Shown here piece by piece: positions 8,623 through 18,900 of a stretch of DNA of 64,000 nucleotides. Each line of letters opens with the position of its first letter. The stretch's first letter is position 1. Source of the DNA: Photobacterium angustum (GTDB lineage Bacteria > Pseudomonadota > Gammaproteobacteria > Enterobacterales > Vibrionaceae); assembly GCF_002954615.1 (NCBI RefSeq), contig NZ_MSCJ01000001.1:1612001-1676000 (forward strand), in the 5' to 3' direction. Position numbers and translations under genes: made by a program. The notes beneath the pieces were generated by a model that was not told where the DNA came from, did not search any database, and saw only the letters and a list, made by a program, of their open reading frames with translations.

Positions 8623-10008
8623 CTATTTATTCGCGTTTAAATGCCCTAGTGTGACTTTGTTTTTACCCGTTTTTTTAGATACATATAGTGCTTCATCAAT
8701 ACACTTCATCACACCTGTTATCGTAAAATCTGGGGTGGTAAATTCACATAACCCAACCGATGATGTCACTGAAAAGTGACTATCACCAGAGGTAATACGG
8801 TGCTGTGACAAGGTGTGAAGAATACGCGTACAAATTTCTTGGCCATAATGACTGTCGGTATTTTCCATTAACAACACAAACTCTTCACCGCCCCAACGCG
8901 CAATGATGTCGGTCGAACGTATGCTCGATAAACAAATGTTGGCAAACGCAACCAGTACATCATCACCAACATCATGCCCATAAGTATCATTAACCTGTTT
9001 AAAGTTATCGATATCGAATATCGCAATACTATAGGTTTGGTTGTTGGTTAACGTTGAAATAGCGTCTAGCTTTTCATTTAACAACCGCCTGTTGGGTAGA
9101 TGTGTTAACTCATCAGTATATGACGCTTTTTGCAGCATCATATTCATATCAAGAATCGAGTTCTGGCTCTGTTTAAGGTACATCTCGCGCTTATAGACAT
9201 AAACGCAGATCAAGCAAGAGAAAATGTAAAGCAAGCACCTTAAATAGATACTGTTGTCTTGGTGGATTTTTTGTTGGTTTTGAATAACGAACAACCACTC
9301 ACCATTCGGCACTTTTACTGTAAATGAGTTATCGGTTTTTTCGCAGGTCTTTTCTAGGTTATTAAAAATAGTTAATCGATGACCATCTGGGTTAAAGCCA
9401 AGGATTTTATAATAGCTTTTATCTAGCGCTAGTTTTTCTCGAAATGTATCAAGGTAACTGATCGCATTAACAAACCCTGTAAACTCATTTTTTTCATTAA
9501 ATAAGGGTAAGCGTAAAATAAACGCCAGTTTACCGTTTTGAATGAGCTTTACGGGACCAATTAGGCTAACACTTCGGTTTTCAATGGAAAGTAATACGCC
9601 TTTTTTACGCTCTTCAATATGGGTGAGATCGTGCCCTATCGCGCTATGCTTTGTCTGGTTGGGGTAAATATCTGTAATAATCCCCCTAGGCGCATATTGA
9701 AGTTCTGAAATTACATCGTTATCAGCCATTACTTTTTTAGCTATTTCATCAAATGCTTTCGTATTTTTACTATTTTGAATATTTAATGAATAACTTAATG
9801 CTTTAAGGCTAACAACCATACTATTAATTTGTTCATTAATTTTTGTTGTGATGGTCTGACTGATATTAGCAGTATCTTTATCAATTAATATATTATGTTT
9901 ATTTTTGTTATTAAAAAACAACAATTCAATAACAATTAAAAATAAAAACAAGGCAAGTAATATTGCAAAGCCAGAATGCGTTATCCTTACTTTAAATTTG
10001 TTATCCAT
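8623..10008 (-). CDS. Membrane diguanylate cyclase with CHASE sensor
   Basis: Encodes 461 residues. A transmembrane helix lies at about 13-32, followed by an extracytoplasmic CHASE-type sensor containing SELQYAPRGIITDIYP near 101-116. A second membrane helix is at about 255-272 and a C-terminal GGDEF domain follows from about 297. The active-site motif is GGEEF at 373-377, so cyclic di-GMP synthesis is expected. An inhibitory RxxD site (RSTD, 364-367) lies exactly five residues before it, so product inhibition is likely. No EAL domain is present. The gene stands alone, convergent with the LysR gene. The ligand of the CHASE domain is unknown. Confidence 0.9.
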   Translation of the reverse strand: MDNKFKVRITHSGFAILLALFLFLIVIELLFFNNKNKHNILIDKDTANISQTITTKINEQINSMVVSLKALSYSLNIQNSKNTKAFDEIAKKVMADNDVISELQYAPRGIITDIYPNQTKHSAIGHDLTHIEERKKGVLLSIENRSVSLIGPVKLIQNGKLAFILRLPLFNEKNEFTGFVNAISYLDTFREKLALDKSYYKILGFNPDGHRLTIFNNLEKTCEKTDNSFTVKVPNGEWLFVIQNQQKIHQDNSIYLRCLLYIFSCLICVYVYKREMYLKQSQNSILDMNMMLQKASYTDELTHLPNRRLLNEKLDAISTLTNNQTYSIAIFDIDNFKQVNDTYGHDVGDDVLVAFANICLSSIRSTDIIARWGGEEFVLLMENTDSHYGQEICTRILHTLSQHRITSGDSHFSVTSSVGLCEFTTPDFTITGVMKCIDEALYVSKKTGKNKVTLGHLNANK

Positions 10009-10235
10009 AAATAAATCACTGCCAGCATTAGAGTTGAAAATATCAATCGCTTAATTGCGCAAATATACTTCATTTTGAATGAAATTAATATCTTATGTGC
10101 AAAAAATGAAGCATTTTCTTACACTGCTAGAGTTTATTTAGAATATCGAAGAGTAAAAATATTTAATTATTATGATTTACTATTTTTTTATTTGTTACGC
10201 CTATCACTCCTCTTGTCTCTTTCTTTTTATTTTGT

Positions 10236-10267
10236 ATGCCACGCTAAATAGATGTATAGCGTGGCAT
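10236..10267. other. Inverted repeat downstream of the TSUP gene
   Basis: A 10-bp perfect inverted repeat (10236-10245 with 10258-10267) lies 18 bases after the stop of the minus-strand TSUP gene. There is no clean T run on the minus strand, so terminator function is only possible. The remaining bases from 10009 to 10235 show no gene. Confidence 0.45.
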
Positions 10268-10285
10268 TCGTTTTATTTATTGAAT

Positions 10286-11068
10286 TTAAAAACTAAGAAA
10301 TTGAAACCATTGCGGGTGTTGATCCCAAAGCAGTTTAATCGCCATGATCATCGACATAATAATAACCATTGGACGAATAAACTTCTGCCCTTTATTAATC
10401 ACAATGTGCGCCCCTAAACGCGCACCAATAAAGCCACCTGCTGCCATAATTAAACCCAGTTTCCAAAGAGGTAGCCCTGCGATAATAAAGAAGGTAAGCG
10501 CAGCGATATTAGAAGTGAAGTTTAATATTTTGGTTCTCGCTGTTGCCTCAACTAGGCCGAACTTAGCAATAGCAACAAAACAAATAGTAAATAAAGAGCC
10601 GGTTCCTGGGCCAAAGAAACCATCATAAAAACCAATCGATGTACCCACGGCAAAAGCAAACATCGCTTCTGATAGTTTTGGATCGCCCTGCGGTTTACCG
10701 ATATTAGGGCTAAAAAGAAAATACAGTGATACAAATATTAATAAGAGAGGAATAAGACTGGTTAATATACCTGCATCAATATGTTGAACTAACAACGCGC
10801 CAATCGCTGAGCCTGTAAAGGTACAGGCAATGGCTAAGCGCATGTCTTTAAGTTTCACTAATCCATTGCGGACAAAGTACAGAGATGCTGAAAAACTACC
10901 AAATGAGCTTTGTAATTTATTGGTGGCAAGCACTTGTGCTGGTGGAATGCCCACCGACAATAAAGCAGGAACCGTTAATAACCCGCCGCCACCAGCAATG
11001 GCATCAATAAAGCCGGCTAATCCTGCGACAAAAAACAGTAGTACAAAGATCTCTAACGTTAATTCCAT
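10286..11068 (-). CDS. TSUP-family membrane exporter (TauE/SafE type)
   Basis: Encodes 260 residues with about seven hydrophobic segments. The family features are an N-terminal glycine-rich GFIDAIAGGGGLLTVPALL loop, VLATNKLQSSFGS, and a second-repeat GFYDGFFGPGTGSL. TSUP proteins move small organic or inorganic sulfur compounds such as sulfite, sulfoacetate or sulfonates across the inner membrane, and export is the usual direction. The substrate cannot be told from sequence. It is monocistronic, and neither flanking gene suggests a pathway. Confidence 0.88.
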   Translation of the reverse strand: MELTLEIFVLLFFVAGLAGFIDAIAGGGGLLTVPALLSVGIPPAQVLATNKLQSSFGSFSASLYFVRNGLVKLKDMRLAIACTFTGSAIGALLVQHIDAGILTSLIPLLLIFVSLYFLFSPNIGKPQGDPKLSEAMFAFAVGTSIGFYDGFFGPGTGSLFTICFVAIAKFGLVEATARTKILNFTSNIAALTFFIIAGLPLWKLGLIMAAGGFIGARLGAHIVINKGQKFIRPMVIIMSMIMAIKLLWDQHPQWFQFLSF

Positions 11069-11147
11069 TGCGACTCACATTGTAAGTTATTCTTTAATAT
11101 CGTGATATTAACGTTATGAATAAAAATGCAATAGCGAAAAACAAGAC

Positions 11148-11178
11148 GACAACCTATTCCAACTTGGAATAGGTTGTC
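11148..11178 (-). terminator. Terminator after the truncated haemoglobin gene
   Basis: A 13-bp perfect stem (11148-11160 with 11166-11178) has a five-base loop. Read on the minus strand it is followed by GTCTTGTTTTT. It lies 25 bases beyond the stop of the globin gene. Confidence 0.75.
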
Positions 11179-11203
11179 GATATAGAAAATGATTGCTTAG
11201 CGA

Positions 11204-11656
11204 TTACTTTCTGTTACGACACATTTCTGCGGGGAAGGAAAGCTGTACCATAACGTAGCGTTTGAAGGTTTCTTCATAAGGCTGATCGTCTAACGCTTTT
11301 TGCATACACAATAGCCATGCATCTTTTTCTGCTAAACCAATATCTAAATGACGGTGCGCGCCCGGTATATTGATTGAGCCATACATTTCTGCGTAACGAG
11401 AAGGGCCACCCATCCAGCCCACTAAAAATGTGGTGAGTTTGGCTTTAGATTCCGTTAAATCAGGGCTATGCATAGCACGTACTTTGGCAGCAACGGGTAA
11501 GGTATCCATGTAGTGATAAAAGGCATCCACTAATTGTTTTACCCCTTGCTCACCACCCGCCGCTTGTAAGGTGCTGTCTCCCACCCCATATACGGGCGCT
11601 TTGGCTTTCTTAACACCTGAAAACTCATCTTGCTCTGGGTATTCTGAACTATCCAA
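11204..11656 (-). CDS. Group II truncated haemoglobin
   Basis: Encodes 150 residues. The globin fold signature is seen in FLVGWMGGPSRYAEMYG, then HRHLDIGLAEKDAWLLCM, typical of group II truncated haemoglobins; the His in HRHLDIG is in the usual proximal-ligand region. An N-terminal tail of about 20 polar residues precedes the fold. Such proteins bind oxygen, nitric oxide or sulfide and often protect against reactive nitrogen species. It follows torA on the same strand, but a terminator-like hairpin lies between them, so it is probably transcribed separately. A link to microaerobic TMAO respiration is suggested only by position. Confidence 0.88.
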   Translation of the reverse strand: MDSSEYPEQDEFSGVKKAKAPVYGVGDSTLQAAGGEQGVKQLVDAFYHYMDTLPVAAKVRAMHSPDLTESKAKLTTFLVGWMGGPSRYAEMYGSINIPGAHRHLDIGLAEKDAWLLCMQKALDDQPYEETFKRYVMVQLSFPAEMCRNRK

Positions 11657-11708
11657 TCTCGACTCACTGTCTTTTACTGCTTTTGTTTATTTTATTATAT
11701 CCAAAAAT

Positions 11709-11738
11709 AATAAAGAGCCATGTTACTGACTCTTTATT
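11709..11738 (-). terminator. Terminator after torA
   Basis: A 9-bp stem (11709-11717 with 11730-11738), read on the minus strand, is followed by ATTTTTGG. It lies about 50 bases after the torA stop and separates the tor operon from the globin gene. Confidence 0.65.
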
Positions 11739-11789
11739 GTTTGCTTGATGTCACAGCAATTGTTGATTTACTGCTGCTGTTATAGCGGT

Positions 11790-14270
11790 TTAACTCACAT
11801 AAATTGGCCCACTGAATGAGGTTACAGGTGGCACTTCTCCAGTGAATTTTTCAATATCGACAACAACGGTATTGGCACTGGTTGCTTGCGCTAGCTCTGA
11901 GGTTGGAATATCAATGGTGACGGTATTAGGATCGCCGTAAGTATCAATCGCACCAATGTCGTTATTCAACGGCCCAAACCATGCCCCTTCGTAAATTCTT
12001 ATTACACCTGTCGGGTAATCTTCCGATAATACCGCTCCTGCTAATAACTGGCCGCGATCATTAAAAACTCGAACAATATCACCGTCTTTAATGCCTTTTT
12101 TCTTAGCATCATCGGGGTTGATATAAACGGGCTCATGATCTTTCACTGCATAGGTATTACGGTACTCTTCCGAATCACACATTTGCGAGTGTAGGCGTTT
12201 ATTGGGATGGCAAGATTGCAGCCAGAATGGAAATTGCTCCGATTTCGGCCCACCATGAGAACGCTCTTCTTTTTCAAACCACATTGGGTGGCCTTGGCAA
12301 TGTTCATAGTTATAACGCGCTATTTTTCGGCTATAAATTTCTATAAACCCTGACGGCGTACCCAGTGAGTTGATTTCAGGATCATTTCGGAACGCTTCAT
12401 GGCTAACGAAGGTTTGATCGGTTTTGAATTCGACGATGCCATTTTTCCAAAACTCGTTAAATTCTGGCATCGGGTTTTTATCTTTGTTTGCATCACGACA
12501 ACTTTTATACAGATCTTGTATCCACTGCATTTCTGTCATGCCGCGAGTATATTGCTTACTTTTGCCAAACCGTTCGGTCAGTTCAGTGAAGATCTGAAAA
12601 TCTGTTTTTGATTGGTATAGAGGGTCAACCAATTTATGCATTGCCAACACACCAGAGGTGGAATACGTGCCGTATTGGTCGAGATCATTACGTTCAAACT
12701 GCGTACATGCTGGTAATACGATATCGGAGAAACGACAAGTTGGCGTCCATGTATAATCAATATTGACGACGGTTTGTAACTTTCTAAACGCTTCTTTCAT
12801 TCGATTACGTTGTTGATGGTGATTCCATGGGTTACAGCCGCTAAACACCATCATTTTAATATCGGGTAACACGACATTACCGCCGTTATATTTGATCTTT
12901 TTCCCCGGCTCCATAATCGCATCAATCCACCGAGCAACAGGAATAACTGCACTATAACCTTTGAAGTCATTATTATTCCAAACTGGCTCTTGCCCTTCAT
13001 CGACATTTCGTGGAAAACCACCCGGCCCTGCTGCGGTACTAAATGGTAACCCAACGCCACTATAGAAATGAGAATATGAAACCCCACCTCCGGGTAAGCC
13101 AATTTGCCCGAGCATAGATGCCAACACTGCTCCCATCCAATACGGCTGTTCACCATGTTGCTGGCGTTGTACTGCCCAGCCAAACATTATCATGGTGCGA
13201 TCTTTTACTAAGCGACGAGCAAATTTACGAATATCGTCAGCTTTAACGCCACAAATTTTTTCTGCCCATTCTGGGGTTTTCTCGACTTTATCTTTACCTG
13301 TACCGAGTAAATACGGTAAAAATTCGTCAAACCCTAAGGTATACGTTTCTAAGAATTGTTTATCGTAAAGATTTTCTTTGTATAAGGTATGGGCAATACC
13401 TAGCATGAAAGGAACGTCGGTTTGGGGATTCACGTATTGGTGCTCACAGTCGAAATATTTTTGGCTTTTCGACACCACCGGATCGACCGATATCATGGTG
13501 AGCTCGCCCTTTGCAACTTTGTCTTTTAATTGGGCGTAATAGCCATAAGAGCCGTGCGTTTCACACTGCCAACCAACTTGGCTGTTTTTAATCGGATCGT
13601 TAGACCACCAGATTAAGGTTTTGGTCTCTTTTAAGATTGTTGACCATGTCGTTGCTTGAGCATATACCTCGGTAGAACCTAATACATAAGGTAAAATGGT
13701 TTGCCCAGCTCCCGTTGAGTAATCCCCCACTTTTTTAATAAAATTACCATGCATACCCACCGCACGTTGCATGTGTGAGGTACAACTTTGGAACTGCCCT
13801 GTTTCACGCCAGCCTGTTTGCCCCGCATGAAGAGCCCAAGGACCATAATCTTTTTGGATACGTTGTAATTCTTGATAGAAGAGATCTAACGCTTCATCCC
13901 ACGTTACTCGAACAAAGCGATTGTTACCTCGTGTTTCGCCGCTGTATTTGTTTTTCTTAAGCCAGTCTAACCGCACCATGGGATAACGAATTCTTGAAGG
14001 GCTATAAATTATCCCTTTAATTCCGTTTAACATATCGGTTGGATGCTTATCTAATTCAAAGGGCTTAATTTCTGCGACTTGACCATTATAAATACGCGCT
14101 CTAAATGCTCCCCAGTGTGAACCTGACACTTTCCAAATACCCGGTGGCTCTGTTGATTTTGTGACTTCTTCAGCAGCCTTAGCCGCTTGCATCAGTAATC
14201 CGGGACCAATAACAGAAGCAGCACTCGTAGTTGCTAAGCCTTGCAAAAATTTACGTCTACTCAGTGACAT
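11790..14270 (-). CDS. torA: TorA, periplasmic trimethylamine-N-oxide reductase
   Basis: Encodes 826 residues from the ATG at 14270, chosen because a GAGGA site precedes it and because it places the twin-arginine signal SRRKFLQG at the very N-terminus; a longer frame adds 20 unlikely residues. The enzyme belongs to the DMSO reductase family with a bis-MGD molybdenum cofactor and reduces trimethylamine N-oxide to trimethylamine in the periplasm. Supporting stretches include [33 protein letters not shown] and the C-terminal dinucleotide-binding region [12 protein letters not shown]. Electrons come from TorC, encoded just upstream. TMAO is abundant in marine fish, consistent with a marine host. 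Full length for the family. Confidence 0.95.
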   Translation of the reverse strand: MSLSRRKFLQGLATTSAASVIGPGLLMQAAKAAEEVTKSTEPPGIWKVSGSHWGAFRARIYNGQVAEIKPFELDKHPTDMLNGIKGIIYSPSRIRYPMVRLDWLKKNKYSGETRGNNRFVRVTWDEALDLFYQELQRIQKDYGPWALHAGQTGWRETGQFQSCTSHMQRAVGMHGNFIKKVGDYSTGAGQTILPYVLGSTEVYAQATTWSTILKETKTLIWWSNDPIKNSQVGWQCETHGSYGYYAQLKDKVAKGELTMISVDPVVSKSQKYFDCEHQYVNPQTDVPFMLGIAHTLYKENLYDKQFLETYTLGFDEFLPYLLGTGKDKVEKTPEWAEKICGVKADDIRKFARRLVKDRTMIMFGWAVQRQQHGEQPYWMGAVLASMLGQIGLPGGGVSYSHFYSGVGLPFSTAAGPGGFPRNVDEGQEPVWNNNDFKGYSAVIPVARWIDAIMEPGKKIKYNGGNVVLPDIKMMVFSGCNPWNHHQQRNRMKEAFRKLQTVVNIDYTWTPTCRFSDIVLPACTQFERNDLDQYGTYSTSGVLAMHKLVDPLYQSKTDFQIFTELTERFGKSKQYTRGMTEMQWIQDLYKSCRDANKDKNPMPEFNEFWKNGIVEFKTDQTFVSHEAFRNDPEINSLGTPSGFIEIYSRKIARYNYEHCQGHPMWFEKEERSHGGPKSEQFPFWLQSCHPNKRLHSQMCDSEEYRNTYAVKDHEPVYINPDDAKKKGIKDGDIVRVFNDRGQLLAGAVLSEDYPTGVIRIYEGAWFGPLNNDIGAIDTYGDPNTVTIDIPTSELAQATSANTVVVDIEKFTGEVPPVTSFSGPIYVS

Positions 14271-14298
14271 AAAAAAATTCCTCACGATTAAAACGTAA

Positions 14299-14335
14299 AA
14301 AGGTTGCTGAACATGATGTATGTCTAGCAACCTTT
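14299..14335 (-). terminator. Terminator-like hairpin between torC and torA
   Basis: A 10-bp perfect stem (14299-14308 with 14326-14335) lies in the 72-base gap between the torC stop and the torA start. On the minus strand it is followed by TTTTTA, as in an intrinsic terminator. It may reduce read-through into torA or stabilise the torEC message. Confidence 0.6.
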
Positions 14336-14342
14336 AGTTTGA

Positions 14343-15527
14343 TTAATGTTCAGCTTTAGAAAAGTCTGACGAATGGTTTTGTAAATATTTCAAAACAATA
14401 GCTTCACTATCAGTATCAAAATTCACAAATGCAAGCATACCGTTAAACATGCCAGGCCAAGTATTTGCGTCAAAATGGTTTTCTGCTGGCTGGGTATGAC
14501 ATACGCTACAGTTGGTGTTGTATGCCGATTTAGCGGCAGTCCAAACAGTACTAATATCACTAACAAAGTTCTTTTTCTCAACCCATAATGTTGCGGTTAC
14601 TTGTTGCCATTTTAGCCCTGTGGTGTCATCTTCTTTTTGCTCGAAACCTTTTACAATATCAGCACTTTGCGCGGCATTTTTACTTAATGCAGCTGTCGGT
14701 ATATTCATCCCGAAATCTTGATTAATAACCCGACCAAAGCCTTTTTCTTTACGCCAACCGCTTAGTTCAATTTGCAGCATGTCGTCTTTAATCGCTACCA
14801 CTTTCACCGCAGATGCAGGCTCTAAAGACCCCCCGTCTTTCGTTTTAGCTTCATCTTCATAAAGGGGTAAAAACTGTACGCTGTAATATGTGTCACCTTT
14901 TGAATAATCGGTGCTTTGCGATGCGGCGGATAATTCAGACACAATCCCGCCCGACGAGGCCATATTAGCAGGTAAATGGTGGGCAATACCTTTGTGGCAA
15001 TCAAGACAGCTTTGGTCTTTCGCTGCTGCTTGTTTCATTTGTGCCTGTGCACGTGGTGACATTTCATCCCATTTCATGCTGTCATAATTGTGGCAACTTT
15101 TACATTCCAACGATCCATTCGCTGCAAAGCGTTTCCACTCATGCTGGGCTAATTCCAGTCTTTTTGCCTCAAATTTTGCAGGCGTATCAATGGTGCCAGC
15201 AATCGCGCCAAAGACTTCTTTACTCGCCTGCATTTTTCGAGCAATTTTATCCGTCCAATTATGGGGAACATGACAATCAGGACAAGTAGCACGGACACCT
15301 GAGTGATTTGACCAGTGAACGGTTTCTTGCAGCTCAGGATACACAGTGTCACTCATGGAGTGGCAACTGATACAAAATTTTTCTGTGTTGGTCATTTCAA
15401 GAGCGGTATTAAATCCCCCCCAAAATATAACCCCAGCAACAAAACCACCTAACGCGAGAACACCAAGGCTTATTTTGGTTGCTGGACGCCACAGCGTTAT
15501 CCAAACTTTTTTTAAGGACGACTTCAT
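14343..15527 (-). CDS. torC: TorC, pentahaem c-type cytochrome (NapC/NirT family)
   Basis: Encodes 394 residues. One N-terminal membrane anchor (about 18-40) is followed by five CxxCH haem-binding motifs: CISCH near 52, CPDCH near 82, CKSCH near 142, CLDCH near 174 and CSVCH near 340. Four haems in the NapC-like N-terminal domain plus one in the C-terminal domain is the TorC arrangement. It is anchored in the inner membrane facing the periplasm, takes electrons from menaquinol and passes them to TorA. It lies between torE and torA in one operon. Confidence 0.95.
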   Translation of the reverse strand: MKSSLKKVWITLWRPATKISLGVLALGGFVAGVIFWGGFNTALEMTNTEKFCISCHSMSDTVYPELQETVHWSNHSGVRATCPDCHVPHNWTDKIARKMQASKEVFGAIAGTIDTPAKFEAKRLELAQHEWKRFAANGSLECKSCHNYDSMKWDEMSPRAQAQMKQAAAKDQSCLDCHKGIAHHLPANMASSGGIVSELSAASQSTDYSKGDTYYSVQFLPLYEDEAKTKDGGSLEPASAVKVVAIKDDMLQIELSGWRKEKGFGRVINQDFGMNIPTAALSKNAAQSADIVKGFEQKEDDTTGLKWQQVTATLWVEKKNFVSDISTVWTAAKSAYNTNCSVCHTQPAENHFDANTWPGMFNGMLAFVNFDTDSEAIVLKYLQNHSSDFSKAEH

Positions 15528-15566
15528 TATTTACCTACCCGTTTTTTATTTAATGTTGACGAGTGC

Positions 15567-15737
15567 TTAACCATGACCCGGAGGGCCGAGGAAAAACACT
15601 TGCAGCGCCCAAATAAAAAAACCATATCCGCTAACAAACATCACAGATAAAATAGGAAACAGTAAAACAATGATGAATAGAAATGTTCGCCATTCATAAC
15701 GACCTTTTTCTTTATCATCCATTTCTTCACTTAACAT
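15567..15737 (-). CDS. torE: TorE, small membrane protein of the TMAO reductase operon
   Basis: This short gene is read directly from the bases: ATG at 15737, preceded by GAGAG, to a TAA at 15567, giving 56 residues. The protein starts MLSEEMDDKEKGRYEWRTF, then has one or two hydrophobic stretches (about 19-36 and 37-50) and ends in FFLGPPGHG. The charged N-terminus, single membrane region and GPPGHG end fit TorE/NapE-type proteins that precede torC in Vibrionaceae and Shewanella. Its role in TMAO respiration is not well defined. It lies 39 bases upstream of torC and is probably the first gene of the operon. Confidence 0.85.
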   Translation of the reverse strand: MLSEEMDDKEKGRYEWRTFLFIIVLLFPILSVMFVSGYGFFIWALQVFFLGPPGHG

Positions 15738-15921
15738 TATTGCTCTCTCACTTATTAGTAAGCCTTATTATTCTTAATAGGCTTTTTCCAGTGCTTAAAA
15801 TGAATTATAGACAATAGTTATACCTTGCATTAATAAGGTTATTAAAAAGCCACTAGGATCACATTTTCGCTTACCTTATAAATCCTGATTTTTTCTCTAA
15901 GCACTTATTTTAGGTATAAAA

Positions 15922-15950
15922 AAAGGCCAGCATCTCTGCTGGCCTTTTTT
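15922..15950 (-). terminator. Terminator of the cmoM-mukFEB operon
   Basis: An 11-bp stem (15922-15932 with 15937-15947), loop TCTC, is flanked by A and T runs. It lies 20 bases beyond the mukB stop. The promoter of torECA must lie in 15738-15921, where no clear TorR or FNR box could be identified. Confidence 0.85.
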
Positions 15951-15968
15951 ACAATATTTAACGGAGAA

Positions 15969-18900
15969 TTATTCTACCGTGTCGATATCTAATACCGTTT
16001 GGATTGGATCTGCAATCTTTGGTGTATTTCCAAAGCCACGTAAACCCACCACGTGTACGTGTTCACGATCTTTGAAAATCTTACGTACTAGTTTGTAGGT
16101 TGTACCTTTTTCCGGACTGATATTTTCAGGTGCAGCAATCAGTAACTGCATGTCTAAGCGTTCACATAACTCAAACAATGTTGCGATTGATTTACCATCA
16201 AGTCGTGCCGCTTCATCCAAGAACAATAGTCGACAAGGAATAATATCTTTACCACGTAAGCGGCGAGATTCTTCTTCCCAACTCTGAACAACCATTAATA
16301 GAATTGCCTGACCTGTACCAATCGCTTCACCCGTAGATAGCGCGCCAGATTCCGCTTGTAGCCAACCGTCTGTACCACGGTTAACTTCAATGCTTAACTC
16401 TAGGTAATTACGGTAATCTAACAGTTCTTCACCCAAGATCTGCGGTGAACGTTGACCCATATCGATATGTGGATTCAAACGTTGGAACAACTTCGCAATC
16501 GCTTCAGAGAATGATAAACGGTTATTACCAAATAGATCGTTATGTTGATCTTTATTCTCAACAAGTCCTGCAAGTAATGATTCGTGCGTATCACGTACTT
16601 TAACGTTTAGACGCACACCATTTACCTGACCAAAACCAATACTTTGTAAGCCTTGGTTTAGCATACGAATACGGTTTTGCTCACGCTGGATTGTTTTACG
16701 AATAATATTCGCAACAGAATCTGAACTGATCGCTAAACGTTGTTCACGAGCCGTTAGTTCTTCAGTTAAACGACCAAGTTCTGCTTCCATTTCTTCGATA
16801 GCTTCAACCGGATCGTCGGTACGAATAATATCGTGTCGAATACGCTCACGTAGATGCTGGTATACCACGATGTAGAACAGAACTTTACGTTCAGGACGCG
16901 TCACATCTTCTGACGCACGTAATGCATCACGTAAATCTTCGTTATCCGCAACCGCAAGACGTAGTGAACCGAGCGCTTTATCCGATAGTGAACGTAGTTC
17001 ATCTGCTGACATATACGCCATTTCACGACGGTGTAAACGACGTTCAACATCGCTTTCACGTGCTAAACGTAATACCGCACACCAGCCCGCTTTCGCGTTA
17101 ACCACTAACTTACGGAAGTCTTGGTAATCTTTACCCACTTTACGTAAACGCTTCACTAACGACTTCATTTCAAGTTCGATAGAGGTGGTTGATTTTTCTA
17201 ACTGGCTACGGCGACTACGCGAACTGTGTAAACGCTCATTGAGTTCATCACGACGAATACGCGCGCGCTCTTCTGCTTCAACATCCGCACGAACACCTAG
17301 CTCTTGTAGTTCACGTTCAAACTCTTGAACGGTTTCCATTTTCGCTTGGTGCGAGCTCTTCAGTGACGCCATTAACTGGTTGTACTGGTTCGCTTGTGCG
17401 CGCGCTTGTTTTAAGCTTTCACGGCTGCGACCACGAGCTTGTTCTGCGGTTGCGAGTTTCGCTTTAAGCTGCTCGTTTAGCTCTGAACTCTTACTCAGTA
17501 GCTCTACCGCATCGGCATAGCTAAAGTAGTGACGACGTTCTGCCAAATCAGCGACGGCGAAAATCAGCGTTTTCAGCTCTTGTAGCTTCTTATCTGCCGC
17601 TTCGTAATCAGCTTGTAGCGCATCAAATTGCTCTGGATCAGCATCCAGTGCAGACACTAATGTTTCAAGCTCGGCTAACGCTTTGCCATGACGGTCAAGG
17701 TAGTTACGCGCTTCATCCATTTGTGAAAGTTGTTGTTCAACTTCTTCAAAACGTGCGATTAGCGTGTCATCTTCAAGCAGTGTTACTACTGGGTTTAATT
17801 TACCCAGTAATGCAAGACCTTCACGTGCTGCCGCTAACTGGCTACGCTGTTGTTGTTCTTGCGCTTGTGATTCAGATAGCTGACGTGCAATTTGGTTACG
17901 TTGATCACGTGCTTGTTTTAATTCTACTTCTGGATCTGGGTTAAATGCCACAGACATGTGCGTAGCTACAAAGCTATTGAAGCTTTGGTACAAACGCTGA
18001 AGTTTTTGCGAATCAAACGATGCTTTTGCGTGATCTTCTACAACTTGATCTTTCTCATCACGTAAGAACTCTAAACGTTGTTCACGTGCTGCACGACCAA
18101 ATAATGGCATTTCTGGGAAACGTGAATAACGTAGTTGACGATCGTTTAAGTGAACACAAACCGCATCTTCTAGTTCATCAACATCAAAGCCACTGTCATC
18201 GAATGAATCCGCATCACCTTCGATGATGTAAAGATCATCTGGGCAATCATCTAGCGAGACTAATTTTTCTTTAATACCGCTAAGATCAGGAACAATAATC
18301 GCGTGTCGTGCAGGGCCGTACATCGCACTGAAATATGGCGCATCATCAATAGTGATATCGTCATAAACTTCAGATAACAGCGTACCGCCAAGGGTATCGG
18401 CTAAGCCACGTAAACGTGAATCATCACTACCACCTGGCTGTGCTAAACGTTCAATATCAGCATCAAGTTGCTTCTTACGTGCCGCTAATTCATCACGTTG
18501 ACGCGAAGCTTCACGCTCGTTATCCAACGTTAGTTGCATTGCATCCATTACCGCTTGGCTGCTTGAAAGCTCAGCGTTGGCTTGCTCTGCTAATTTTTCA
18601 AGCGCATCAGAAGCTGCAATCCATGTTGGTGCTTGCGATTCTAATGTCGCGATACGAGAAACTAGGCGTTGCTCGTCATGGCGCATGTCGTTACGTTGCT
18701 CAACCAGTGTTGCTTGATCTTGCTCTAGGCTTTCAAGCGTTGCTTCATGGCGCGCTTGCTCTTCAACTAACGCTAATTCGCTATCTAATGTAGTAGCGAA
18801 TTTCTTTGTATACGTTTCAGCTAGTTCAAGCGCTTGGCGTTGGCTACGAACACTGCGCTCTAAGTCACGGTATTGCGCTTTTAGCTGCTCACCACGATCT

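Noticed and set aside
8623..10008. Degenerate, inactive GGDEF domain
   Set aside because: GGEEF and the RxxD site are intact, so activity is expected.
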